Below the pieces are notes generated by a model, which ran no database searches, had not been told where the DNA came from, and saw nothing but the letters and a program-made list of their open reading frames with translations. From positions 1,753,731-1,817,730 of the forward strand of contig KB906725.1 of NCBI GenBank assembly GCA_000381565.1: a DNA stretch of 64,000 nt, given 5' to 3'. This DNA is from Oxalobacteraceae bacterium AB_14 (GTDB lineage: Bacteria; Pseudomonadota; Gammaproteobacteria; Burkholderiales; Burkholderiaceae_D). The position numbers and the translations under genes are program-made. Numbering within the stretch: the stretch's first letter is position 1; each line of letters begins with the position of its first letter. Below are positions 1 to 6,991 of the stretch, piece by piece.

Positions 1-309
1 GAGCGGAAAGGCGATGCCGGCGGTATCCGCGGCGCTGGAGTCCATCGGGGCGAACTCTATCTCGCCGGCGATCAGGGCCGGCTTGATGCGCATCACCGGC
101 AAGCGTTTCAAGTCCGCCTGGCAACCGGCGCTGGCGGCGAAGCGCTGCACCAGTTCGGCCGACGCGCCGGGCTTGGCCGGCACGGCGGCTCCGCTTCCCA
201 GCCAGTACGGCGGTCTGTCCTGGTCAAGATAGCCAATACGCACCTGGTCGCAGGCCGCCGCGCCAGCGGCGCTGAGGGCGAAAGTCACCGCGAAAAAGCC
301 GAATTTCAT
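1..309 (-). CDS. Periplasmic solute-binding protein (SBP_bac_3-like), 5' part only
   Basis: The reverse strand is open from an ATG at 309 to the window edge, giving 103 codons. The protein starts with a signal peptide (MKFGFFAVTFALSAAGAAAC) and continues VRIGYLDQDRPPYWLG, the usual first strand of amino-acid-type (family 3) extracellular solute-binding proteins. Such proteins bind small ligands in the periplasm for an ABC transporter, or act as stand-alone sensors. The rest, including most of the binding cleft, lies outside the window, so ligand and partner genes cannot be judged. The reading frame is uninterrupted and GC-rich like its neighbours. Confidence 0.72.
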   Translation of the reverse strand, partial: MKFGFFAVTFALSAAGAAACDQVRIGYLDQDRPPYWLGSGAAVPAKPGASAELVQRFAASAGCQADLKRLPVMRIKPALIAGEIEFAPMDSSAADTAGIAFPL

Positions 310-433
310 GAATCGTCCAGATGCCAGCAATAGTTATTGGCAGCATTATGACAGTAGCTAACCTGATACGCTGAGTCGCACGCGGCAAACGGACGAGCGG
401 CCGATGCCGTGATGCGGCATCAGCACCTGGCGC

Positions 434-1768
434 TCAATCCAGCGTCCACACATAGGTCATCGTGGCCCAGACCGGTTCGCCCTGGCCGTCGCTGCCGGCC
501 GGTTTGAACTTGCACTGCGCCAGCGCCTTGCGCGCCGCCTTGTCCAGATCGGGGAAGCCGCTGGACTTCTGCACCTTCGATTCGATCACCCGGCCGTCAT
601 TGCCCACCAGCAGCGCCAGTAGTACGGAGCCGCTTTCACCGCTGAGGTAGGAATTGGTCGGATATTTGGGCGGGACGCAGGCGCGTGCATCGACGATGAC
701 GGCGCTGCGCGGCGCGGCGTGGCCGGCGCTGGCCGCATTGGTGCTGGCCGCTGGCGGCGCGCTGGCCCGGCTGGCGTCGGCCACCGCCCTGGCTTCGCTG
801 CGCGCAGGCTCGGCCGCGACCGGCCGCTCCGCCTCCCGCGCTGCCTCGGGCGCTGCGGCGGGTTTGGCCGCCAATACCGGTGGTGGTGGCGGTGCGGAAC
901 TTGCCTTGGGCGCCTCGGCCGCCTTGACCGGTTCGGCTGCTTTCGCCGGCGCCGGTGCCGGCGGCTGCTTGCCGTTGGACGCCTGGGTAGGCAGGTCCAG
1001 CTTGTGCAGGCCCAGACCCATGCTCTTCAACATGGCGGTCAGGCGCTCGTATTCGGAGGCCTTGGTAGCGGCCGGGCCTGGCGCCGGCGGCGCTTTCGGC
1101 GCTGCGGCTGGCTTCAGCGTCTCGGCGGCGTTCGCGCCCAGGCCGGACGGCCCCGACACTTGCATGACGCCGGCACCGGCAGGCTTTGTGTTGGCGCCGT
1201 TATCCGTGGCTGGCGCCAAGGATTCAGCGGGCGGGGCGTACATGGCGGCCTGTTCAAGGCGCATCATCGATCGGTTGTCTTTCCAGACGAACCATAAGAT
1301 GACGGCAACGGCCAGGAACAGGAAACCGAGCAGCAGGCCGGTATTGCGCACGGCGCGGCCTTGCGCGTGGCTGCGGATGAGGGCGAGCCAGGCCGACGGG
1401 CTTTTCCCTGGCTGGCGATCCGACGCGGCCGCCGCCGGGCGGCGGGCCCGGCCCGGCTTGTCCATGTCAAACGGCGTGTAGACAACGGTGGGGTCGCCCA
1501 GATCGACGGTGCTTGGAAAGCCGTAATGCATCTCACGGGCACGCTGCTCGCTCAGGATGTGCAAATCGTACAGTTCCCGTTGCTCCGCATCCGACAACAC
1601 GCTGTAGGCGGCGTTCAAGCGCGCCATCATTTGCTCGGCATGCGGGTTCCCGCTATTTTTATCCGGGTGATGCTTCTGCGATAGCGAACGGTAGGCTGCG
1701 CGGATGACTTCCGGAGGGGCGTCGCGGGTGACGTTGAGACTCTCGTAATGGCTGTGAAGTTTGGTCAT
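434..1768 (-). CDS. J-domain / transmembrane / TonB C-terminal fusion protein
   Basis: 444 aa from the ATG at 1768; an upstream in-frame extension exists, but the J domain begins right at MTKLHSHYESLNV. Residues 1-68 form a DnaJ domain with HPD at 34-36. One transmembrane helix follows at about 143-162, then a long Ala/Pro-rich linker (about 170-355), and a TonB C-terminal domain at 357-444 (PKYPTNSYLSGESGSV, LDKAARKALAQCKF). The J domain should face the cytoplasm, and the linker and TonB domain the periplasm. J domains stimulate Hsp70 ATPase, and TonB_C domains contact outer-membrane receptor TonB boxes or act as stabilisers. The combination suggests a chaperone-linked envelope protein; its actual role is unknown. 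No exbB or exbD is adjacent. Confidence 0.85.
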   Translation of the reverse strand: MTKLHSHYESLNVTRDAPPEVIRAAYRSLSQKHHPDKNSGNPHAEQMMARLNAAYSVLSDAEQRELYDLHILSEQRAREMHYGFPSTVDLGDPTVVYTPFDMDKPGRARRPAAAASDRQPGKSPSAWLALIRSHAQGRAVRNTGLLLGFLFLAVAVILWFVWKDNRSMMRLEQAAMYAPPAESLAPATDNGANTKPAGAGVMQVSGPSGLGANAAETLKPAAAPKAPPAPGPAATKASEYERLTAMLKSMGLGLHKLDLPTQASNGKQPPAPAPAKAAEPVKAAEAPKASSAPPPPPVLAAKPAAAPEAAREAERPVAAEPARSEARAVADASRASAPPAASTNAASAGHAAPRSAVIVDARACVPPKYPTNSYLSGESGSVLLALLVGNDGRVIESKVQKSSGFPDLDKAARKALAQCKFKPAGSDGQGEPVWATMTYVWTLD

Positions 1769-2028
1769 CGGATATGGCTGCAACGATAGATTTCCGGCGC
1801 CCCGGAGGACTGGGAACTTGTAATTTTGTTCAGTGATGCAGGATACTATATTGAAATCATTGCTGAAGCGCAGTTCCGCGCCCAGGTTTCGAAAAAATGG
1901 CTTAAATACAACAGTTGTGTAATACACACAGTTGCGCGCTGGCCTGCGTCAAGCCCCGGCGCCGCTCGCTCCTGGAATTTGACTAGCCACCGAACCAGTA
2001 GCTTGTGTAAATGGGGGGATTTGCCGAA

Positions 2029-3018
2029 CTATTTAGCGCAGGCGGCTTTTTTGCGAAGATTAATTGCCTTTTGCTCAGCCAGAATACGCTGCGCCGTTGC
2101 GCGCAGTATCACCGGGCGCAATGCCGTCAGTTGCAGCATCCGTTTTTGCAGTATTTCCCGGTCTAGTTTCATCGCGTCGCCTTTGGCGGCGAAGGCGATC
2201 ATATTCAAGGAGTCAAGCGCGTTGATCGCAATGACTGAATCGCCAAAACTGCTGCGCATGCGGTCTACATAAATATCTGTCTGCCACAAATCGCCGCCGA
2301 GAAGATTAACCACCATCAGGCCATCCGGCGCCAAAGCCCGGTGGCAGTCCTGGTAGAATCGATGGCTGCATAACTGGGCTGGTTGTCCGTCGTTGTCAAA
2401 GCCATCGACCAGCAAAACGTCAAATTCGCCGTTCGCGCGCCGCACGAATTCAGCGCCATCCACACACGCCACGTTAAATCGCTCGTCGTCCCTGGGGACG
2501 AAGAATTGGTCGCGCAAATCGATCACTTTCCGATCGATTTCCGCGACCGAGATGATGGATCCGGGGAGGTGGCGATAGCAAAATTTAGCCAGAGAACCGC
2601 CACCGAGGCCTATCATGCCGATTCTCTCTGGCTCTGGTTTAAATAACAGAAAACCCATCATGGATTGGGTGTAGGCCAAAACCAGATCGTCGGGGTCGTC
2701 CAGATTCATTTCACTCTGGATCGAGATGCCGTCGAACATCAACGCCAGGGAGTTTCGCTTTTTGTAAAGAATTGGCTGGTCGCCGCGGGCGAGGGCAAGT
2801 AAATCTGAGAGTTTTTCCAGGAGTAAAACAACGCAATTATTGCGAGGAGGAAGTTTCTCGGCGATTAATGTGGCGGAAATATAAAATTCCAGACCCCGCA
2901 TCAGATGCGGCGGGGGAACCACCTGAAAATATCGCAGCGCAAGCCGGGCGAGTATGGTTTTTACCTGCAACTCAAAAAAAGGCGATGGGCAGGGTTTTCG
3001 CATTTTACGGTATAACAT
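2029..3018 (-). CDS. Spermidine-synthase-like methyltransferase-fold protein (paralogue 1)
   Basis: A Rossmann-fold polyamine-synthase-like protein. The nucleotide-binding motif is MIGLGGGSLAKFCYRHL, followed by VAEIDRKVIDLR, a DGAEF acidic site and DVLLVDGFDNDGQP where true spermidine synthases carry the catalytic Asp. Two close paralogues lie at 3460-4305 and 5282-6067. The frame stays open up to a GTG at 3084, and none of the candidate starts (3084, 3048, 3018, 3003) has a good ribosome-binding site, so 3018 is a compromise. The usual N-terminal beta domain of SpeE is short or divergent, so substrate and activity are uncertain. Codon use is visibly more AT-rich than in the housekeeping genes nearby. 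Confidence 0.72.
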   Translation of the reverse strand: MLYRKMRKPCPSPFFELQVKTILARLALRYFQVVPPPHLMRGLEFYISATLIAEKLPPRNNCVVLLLEKLSDLLALARGDQPILYKKRNSLALMFDGISIQSEMNLDDPDDLVLAYTQSMMGFLLFKPEPERIGMIGLGGGSLAKFCYRHLPGSIISVAEIDRKVIDLRDQFFVPRDDERFNVACVDGAEFVRRANGEFDVLLVDGFDNDGQPAQLCSHRFYQDCHRALAPDGLMVVNLLGGDLWQTDIYVDRMRSSFGDSVIAINALDSLNMIAFAAKGDAMKLDREILQKRMLQLTALRPVILRATAQRILAEQKAINLRKKAACAK

Positions 3019-3084
3019 TTTACTCGGCTGGTTTGTGGTGGGCGCCATCGACGAAATCAATTGATTGAACTGGCGACTTCGCAC

Positions 3085-3459
3085 CTGTGCTCTGCGCAGA
3101 AATATTCACAACTGGTCTTCAGCATGCGCTTGCTATATTCCCTGATGGTAAGAGGCCTGACCTGCCAAACATTGTCCGTATCCGCCTGCCTGGGACATTG
3201 CGTCTTAGTGGAAGCCATCGTGGAGTGATTTTCAATTTTCTTCATGTTCGTCCAGACGTTTTGTTGCTGTATTGATGCCGCCACGCAAACTGGGGAGGTG
3301 GGGCGGCTCGCCGGTATACATTACCATAGTATGATAATGTGCATATCATCAAATTCATGTAAAATGCTTGTTCTATGTGTATACTTTCCGGCTTGCGCCG
3401 ATGGCGGACGCCGGTTCCCTGTTCGGAATTGAGGAATTTATAGTCTTGGCTGGGATGAA
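3085..3459. other. Divergent intergenic region between spermidine-synthase-like paralogues 1 and 2
   Basis: About 375 bp without a convincing gene; the short frames here lack start signals and recognisable domains. It must hold the promoters of both flanking divergent genes. The one clear element is the 19-bp palindrome at 3331-3349, listed separately. The stretch is AT-rich compared with the rest of the window. Confidence 0.6.
3331..3349. promoter_or_regulatory. 19-bp palindrome, possible Fur-family-type operator
   Basis: ATGATAATGTGCATATCAT is a partial palindrome (ATGATA and TATCAT arms). It matches the palindrome upstream of the orphan rpsK (6564-6582) at 15 of 19 positions. It lies about 110-130 bp upstream of the ATG at 3460, between two divergent spermidine-synthase-like genes. 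The TGATAAT half-site resembles Fur-superfamily boxes. That assignment is inference. Confidence 0.4.
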
Positions 3460-4305
3460 ATGTTGAACTTGAACGATGACTACGCGATGCACTCGAATCG
3501 TTTTGCGGAGGTGCTGGCCTGCAGCCAGGGCAAACCCTTCGCGTTTGATCATGGCGGCATGCGCACCTTGCATTTCGATGGCCGCTATATCCAAAGCGCC
3601 ATGCGCATCGTTGCGCCTGATGAGTTGCTGTTGAGTTATACGCGAGCCATGATGGCTTTTTTGCTGGCCAAGCCGTCGCCACGTCATATCTTGATGATAG
3701 GCTTGGGCGGTGGCTCGTTGGCCAAGTTTTGCTACCGCCACTTGCCGGCGACGCGCATCACGGTGCTGGAATTGGACAGCGATGTCATTGCGCTCAGGCG
3801 GCAATTCGTTTTGCCTGAGGACGATGAACGCTTCCAAATCATTCATGTCGATGCGGAGCGCTATCTGTCGGGCATGCAGCATACGGTCGACGTTATCTTG
3901 CATGATGGTTTTGTGGCGGACGGCCTGGCGCCTGAACTCAGCACCGAAAAGTTCTATCGGCGCTGCAGCGAGGTGCTGGATAGTGACGGCGTGCTGGTGT
4001 CGAACGTCTTCGGGACCACGGATGATTTGATGCCCGTGATGACGCGCATGCGGAAGGTGTTTGGGCCGAAGTTGTGGTGGGGCGACCCGTCCGGGTGCAT
4101 CAATCGCATCATCCTTGCGACGAAAGACGTGGGCCTCATGGCGCAGCGTTCGGCGCTGGCAAAACGTGCTGAACAACTTGACCTGCAGCATGGCCTGGCG
4201 CTGGGCGAGTTTGTCGACCGCCTGAAAACCGCACACAACAAGAGTGACGCGGAATTTGATGCGATCGCCGGCTACGATGCCGGCGCCACCTTCATGCCAT
4301 ATTGA
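3460..4305 (+). CDS. Spermidine-synthase-like methyltransferase-fold protein (paralogue 2)
   Basis: 281 aa. The ligand-binding motif IGLGGGSLAKFCYRHL is at 80-95, an acidic ribose contact in LELDSD around 104-108, D131 follows, and DVILHDGFVADG is around 144-155. An N-terminal FDGRYIQSAM segment resembles the substrate-entry region of spermidine synthases. Paralogues 1 and 3 align along most of the length, so all three arose from one family. A downstream ATG at 3487 is an alternative start. True spermidine synthases have a DxxDP-type catalytic loop, which is altered here (HDGFVADG), so a different acceptor or a non-polyamine role is possible. Confidence 0.75.
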   Translation: MLNLNDDYAMHSNRFAEVLACSQGKPFAFDHGGMRTLHFDGRYIQSAMRIVAPDELLLSYTRAMMAFLLAKPSPRHILMIGLGGGSLAKFCYRHLPATRITVLELDSDVIALRRQFVLPEDDERFQIIHVDAERYLSGMQHTVDVILHDGFVADGLAPELSTEKFYRRCSEVLDSDGVLVSNVFGTTDDLMPVMTRMRKVFGPKLWWGDPSGCINRIILATKDVGLMAQRSALAKRAEQLDLQHGLALGEFVDRLKTAHNKSDAEFDAIAGYDAGATFMPY

Positions 4306-4429
4306 TCGCGCGGGCGCGGCGGAGGCGGGCGCCAGCACCGCTTTCGGGCATGGCTCGGCGCCGGCTGCTTTGGAATGGGATGCTCATTCAATTATAATAT
4401 CGCCATTCTCAGCGGCTTAGGACATGATC

Positions 4430-4630
4430 ATGGAAAGCAAAACGGCGCGGATGACGGTGCTGGTCGATCCGATAAAGAAACAGGCATTCGAACAACTGTG
4501 CGCGAGCCAGGATTTGACGCCGTCACAAGTGTTGCGTCAGCTTATGCGTGACTATATGGAAAGTTTCGGTGTCGACTACAGTACCAAAAGTCGAATTGGT
4601 AAGAAGCAAGTGGAAGAGGAAGCCGCCTAG
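4430..4630 (+). CDS. Ribbon-helix-helix DNA-binding protein, copy 1
   Basis: 66 aa from the ATG at 4430. An ATG two codons upstream (4424) is possible, but alignment with the second copy (METKSARMTILLDPAKKKAF) favours 4430. ARMTVLVDPIKKQAFEQLC is the beta strand and first helix of an RHH fold, and LTPSQVLRQLMRDYME the second helix. RHH proteins dimerise and bind DNA through the paired strands; small stand-alone ones are usually autorepressors or antitoxins. No toxin-like partner is next to it: the downstream gene is a near-copy. A perfect -10-like TATAAT sits at 4393-4398. Confidence 0.8.
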   Translation: MESKTARMTVLVDPIKKQAFEQLCASQDLTPSQVLRQLMRDYMESFGVDYSTKSRIGKKQVEEEAA

Positions 4631-4665
4631 TTGCGACTCCCGCAAGTCATGTCTTCATGGAATTG

Positions 4666-4685
4666 AATTATAATGAAATTATAAT
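4666..4685 (+). promoter_or_regulatory. Direct repeats AATTATAAT ahead of RHH copy 2
   Basis: AATTATAAT occurs at 4666-4674 and again at 4677-4685, an 11-bp period of about one helical turn, 26 bp before the second RHH start. The same nonamer occurs at 4390-4398 ahead of the first RHH gene. Direct repeats one turn apart are typical RHH operators. They also contain TATAAT, so they could simply be -10 hexamers. Confidence 0.45.
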
Positions 4686-4710
4686 CAACTAGCCGATCTC
4701 CGCATAGACC

Positions 4711-4902
4711 ATGGAAACCAAGTCCGCCCGCATGACTATTTTGCTTGATCCCGCCAAGAAAAAAGCATTTGAAGAGTTGTGTGCGGCCCAAGATCTGACG
4801 CCCTCCCAAGTGCTGCGCCGCCTGATGCGTGAGTATCTTGAACAGCATGGCGTTGATTACAGCACGAAAAATACACTCGGTTTGCCCCCGCAGAAAAAAT
4901 AG
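4711..4902 (+). CDS. Ribbon-helix-helix DNA-binding protein, copy 2
   Basis: 63 aa, about two-thirds identical to the protein encoded just upstream, including the strand ARMTILLDPAKKKAF and the turn LTPSQVLRRLMREYLE. The two genes are separated by 80 bp that carry repeated AATTATAAT sites. The tandem arrangement suggests a local duplication. It is followed within 16 bp by the YkgJ-type gene on the same strand, so the two may be co-transcribed. Target genes are unknown; autoregulation is the default expectation for the family. Confidence 0.8.
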   Translation: METKSARMTILLDPAKKKAFEELCAAQDLTPSQVLRRLMREYLEQHGVDYSTKNTLGLPPQKK

Positions 4903-4918
4903 ACCCTGGGCGCACGGT

Positions 4919-5272
4919 ATGGCTGGGCATAGTCAAAAAATCAAATTCTTCCGTCAGCAAATACCGCAGTTTGACTGCATTCCCGGCTGTCACGATTGTT
5001 GTGGGCCGGTGCGTACTTCGACGGAGGAGATCGCCAGGTTGCCGGTCAAGAGCGACGCCGAGCACGACGCCGCGCTCGCCGATTGGAGTTGCCCCTATCT
5101 TGGGGACTGCGGCTGCGAAGTGTATGCCGAGCGCCCCCTGGTTTGTCGTTTGTTCGGCACCACGCCGCAACTGAAATGTCCACGCGGCCGGCGGCCGCTG
5201 GAAATGATTTCGCCGCTAATCGAGAAAGAAATATTCAGCTACTTTGCTGAGGTGCGCCACGTGCTGCTTTGA
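4919..5272 (+). CDS. YkgJ-family cysteine-cluster (putative Zn/Fe-chelating) protein
   Basis: 117 aa from the ATG at 4919. The frame extends upstream into the RHH gene, but homology begins around KIKFFRQQIPQFDCIPGCHDCCG. The cysteines fall in FDCIPGCHDCCG, WSCPYLGDCGC and ERPLVCRLFG plus a C-terminal LKCPRG, the layout of the YkgJ / CxxCxxCC family (PF03692), predicted to hold a metal or Fe-S cluster. No catalytic activity is established for the family. It sits 9 bp from the convergent paralogue 3 stop. Its metal ligands are noteworthy given the Fur-like palindromes nearby. Confidence 0.75.
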   Translation: MAGHSQKIKFFRQQIPQFDCIPGCHDCCGPVRTSTEEIARLPVKSDAEHDAALADWSCPYLGDCGCEVYAERPLVCRLFGTTPQLKCPRGRRPLEMISPLIEKEIFSYFAEVRHVLL

Positions 5273-5281
5273 GCGCGAGCG

Positions 5282-6067
5282 TCAACCGGATGCGGCCTCC
5301 TGGTGCTGCGCGGCATGGGCCACCGGCAGGGTGGCATGGCGGCTGCTGTTTCCAGCGAATATGACGCAGTTATTGCTGTCTGGCACATCGCTTTGCCACA
5401 TATGATCGCCAAATTCCGCCAGCAGTCGCGTCATCAAGTTCCAAAAGTGTGATCCGTCGCGTGAGAGATTGGCGACCAGCATCCCGTCGGGAGTGAGCAG
5501 CTGGCGGCACTTCTGGTAGAAGCCAGCCGAGCTGAGTTCGGCTGGCTGGCCATGGGCGCCGAAACCGTCCAGCAGCAGCACATCGACGTCGGGCGTAGCC
5601 GTCGCGACAAAGTCGGCGCCGTCGGCCTGCACCACTTGAAACCGCTCGTTGTCCGGAGGAATCATAAACTGGTCTCTCAGGGCAATCACGTCCGCGTCTA
5701 TCTCCACCACCGTGATTCGGGCCGAGGGCAGGTGCCGATAGCAATACTTCGCCAACGAGCCGCCGCCTAGTCCGATCATCAGAATATGCCGTGGCGAAGC
5801 GATGAATTGCCGGAAGTTCATCATCACCCGCGTGTAGCTGAGCGCAAGCGCAGTCGGGGCCGACACCCACATCGCGCTCTGTATGTATTTTTCCTCGAAA
5901 TGCAGGGAGCGGACATTTCCTTCATTAAATACAAACGGCCTGCCTTTGCTTTCCTTCAGCAACTGCTCGAAACACGGCTGAGGACACTCTCCGGCAGGCA
6001 ATGGTGGCGCTGTGTGGTAAGCGGTGTCGGCCGGGCAAGTGCCATGTTGCAACAACGTAGCAGGCAA
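5282..6067 (-). CDS. Spermidine-synthase-like methyltransferase-fold protein (paralogue 3)
   Basis: 261 aa. It shows the same signature as paralogues 1 and 2: FEEKYIQSAM, then IGLGGGSLAKYCYRHL, VVEIDADVIALRDQF, QADGADF and DVLLLDGFGAHGQPAEL. It begins 43 bp downstream of the rpsK stop on the same strand and probably forms an operon with that gene. The N-terminus (MPATLLQHGTCPADTAYHTA) is not conserved in the other copies. As in those, the catalytic-loop sequence differs from authentic SpeE, so the product is called only by fold. Confidence 0.75.
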   Translation of the reverse strand: MPATLLQHGTCPADTAYHTAPPLPAGECPQPCFEQLLKESKGRPFVFNEGNVRSLHFEEKYIQSAMWVSAPTALALSYTRVMMNFRQFIASPRHILMIGLGGGSLAKYCYRHLPSARITVVEIDADVIALRDQFMIPPDNERFQVVQADGADFVATATPDVDVLLLDGFGAHGQPAELSSAGFYQKCRQLLTPDGMLVANLSRDGSHFWNLMTRLLAEFGDHMWQSDVPDSNNCVIFAGNSSRHATLPVAHAAQHQEAASG

Positions 6068-6110
6068 GTTCTATCCTTCGCTGGGCCAACGCCTGGCCGG
6101 CACCGCCATG

Positions 6111-6515
6111 TCAGATGCGACGCCGCTTGGGCGGACGGCAGCCGTTATGCGGGATGGGGGTCACGTCCTGGACTTCGAGAATCTTTATGCCGAGACTGTT
6201 CAAAGCGCGTACCGCCGATTCGCGACCGGGTCCGGGACCTTTGATGCGCACCTCGAGGCTTTGAACGCCATACTCAATTGCAAGTTTTCCAGCTGCGTCG
6301 GCGGCAACCTGGGCTGCAAATGCGGTCGATTTGCGCGAACCTTTGAACCCTGCGCCACCGGACGTTGCCCAGGAGAGGGCGTTGCCTTGGCGATCAGTAA
6401 TGGTGACGATCGTGTTATTGAACGATGCGTGCACATGCGCGATCCCGGCGCTGACGTTCCTGTTGGCCTTCTTGCGAGTGCGTGCCGATGCTACTTTGCT
6501 GGTCGATTTTGCCAT
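6111..6515 (-). CDS. rpsK: 30S ribosomal protein S11, stand-alone copy
   Basis: 134 aa from the ATG at 6515, preceded by a strong GAGGAGGA ribosome-binding site. The S11 core is unmistakable: GIAHVHASFNNTIVTITD, GNALSWATSGGAGFKGSRK, EVRIKGPGPGRESAVRAL and the C-terminus DVTPIPHNGCRPPKRRRI. S11 sits on the small-subunit platform near the E site. In betaproteobacteria rpsK normally lies between rpsM and rpsD in the alpha operon. Here it is isolated from ribosomal genes, beside tRNA-Pro and upstream of a spermidine-synthase-like gene. It is probably a second, divergent copy, but the canonical operon is outside the window so this is an inference. Confidence 0.93.
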   Translation of the reverse strand: MAKSTSKVASARTRKKANRNVSAGIAHVHASFNNTIVTITDRQGNALSWATSGGAGFKGSRKSTAFAAQVAADAAGKLAIEYGVQSLEVRIKGPGPGRESAVRALNSLGIKILEVQDVTPIPHNGCRPPKRRRI

Positions 6516-6563
6516 ATTCCTCCTCATTGAACATGCATTTTATCACTCTTCAATGTAAGTTTC

Positions 6564-6582
6564 ATGATAATGCAATTATCAT
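6564..6582. promoter_or_regulatory. Perfect palindrome upstream of rpsK, candidate operator
   Basis: ATGATAAT and ATTATCAT are perfect 8-bp inverted arms around GCA, 49-67 bp upstream of the rpsK start. The element matches 3331-3349 at 15 of 19 positions. TGATAAT/ATTATCA arms recall Fur-superfamily (Fur, Mur, Zur) sites, although the 3-bp spacer differs from the classic 7-1-7 arrangement. The regulator is not identified. Confidence 0.5.
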
Positions 6583-6685
6583 TAAAGATGAGCTTGATGT
6601 TCCAGGCCGTCGCCGCCGTCAGGGGCGCGAAAGAAATGGCGGGAGTTTTCACCGGTGCTGGTGGAATGATGCGGGCGGAGAGTGG

Positions 6686-6762
6686 TGGTCGGGGTGAGAG
6701 GATTCGAACCTCCGGCCTCTGCGTCCCGAACGCAGCGCTCTACCAGGCTGAGCCACACCCCG
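6686..6762 (-). tRNA. tRNA-Pro (anticodon CGG)
   Basis: 77 nt on the reverse strand with an encoded 3' CCA. The acceptor stem CGGGGTG pairs with CACCCCG. The anticodon stem CTGCG/CGCAG encloses the loop TTCGGGA, giving anticodon CGG. The T arm contains GGTTCGAATCC. All parts of the cloverleaf can be drawn. Confidence 0.97.
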
Positions 6763-6991
6763 ACTCTGGAGTAATTACATCAGAATTTTGCGCGTTTTTC
6801 AACTGTATGCGGGCGGCCGGGACTTGCCCGATATCAACCCGTTCATCACCCATTTGTGACTAAATGCCAACGCCCAGCCTGTTAATGGCAGGTTTCTTGC
6901 TTTGCAAAAAGATCAAGATGGTTAATATAGTTAAATATATCAATACGCGTTATTTTAGGGCGGCGCCCTCACTGACATGGGAAGGTCTGGC

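Noticed and set aside
2029..6762. A toxin-antitoxin or integrative island at the tRNA-Pro
   Set aside because: No toxin partner for the RHH proteins, no integrase and no direct repeat of the tRNA end were found; only composition and gene content hint at acquisition.
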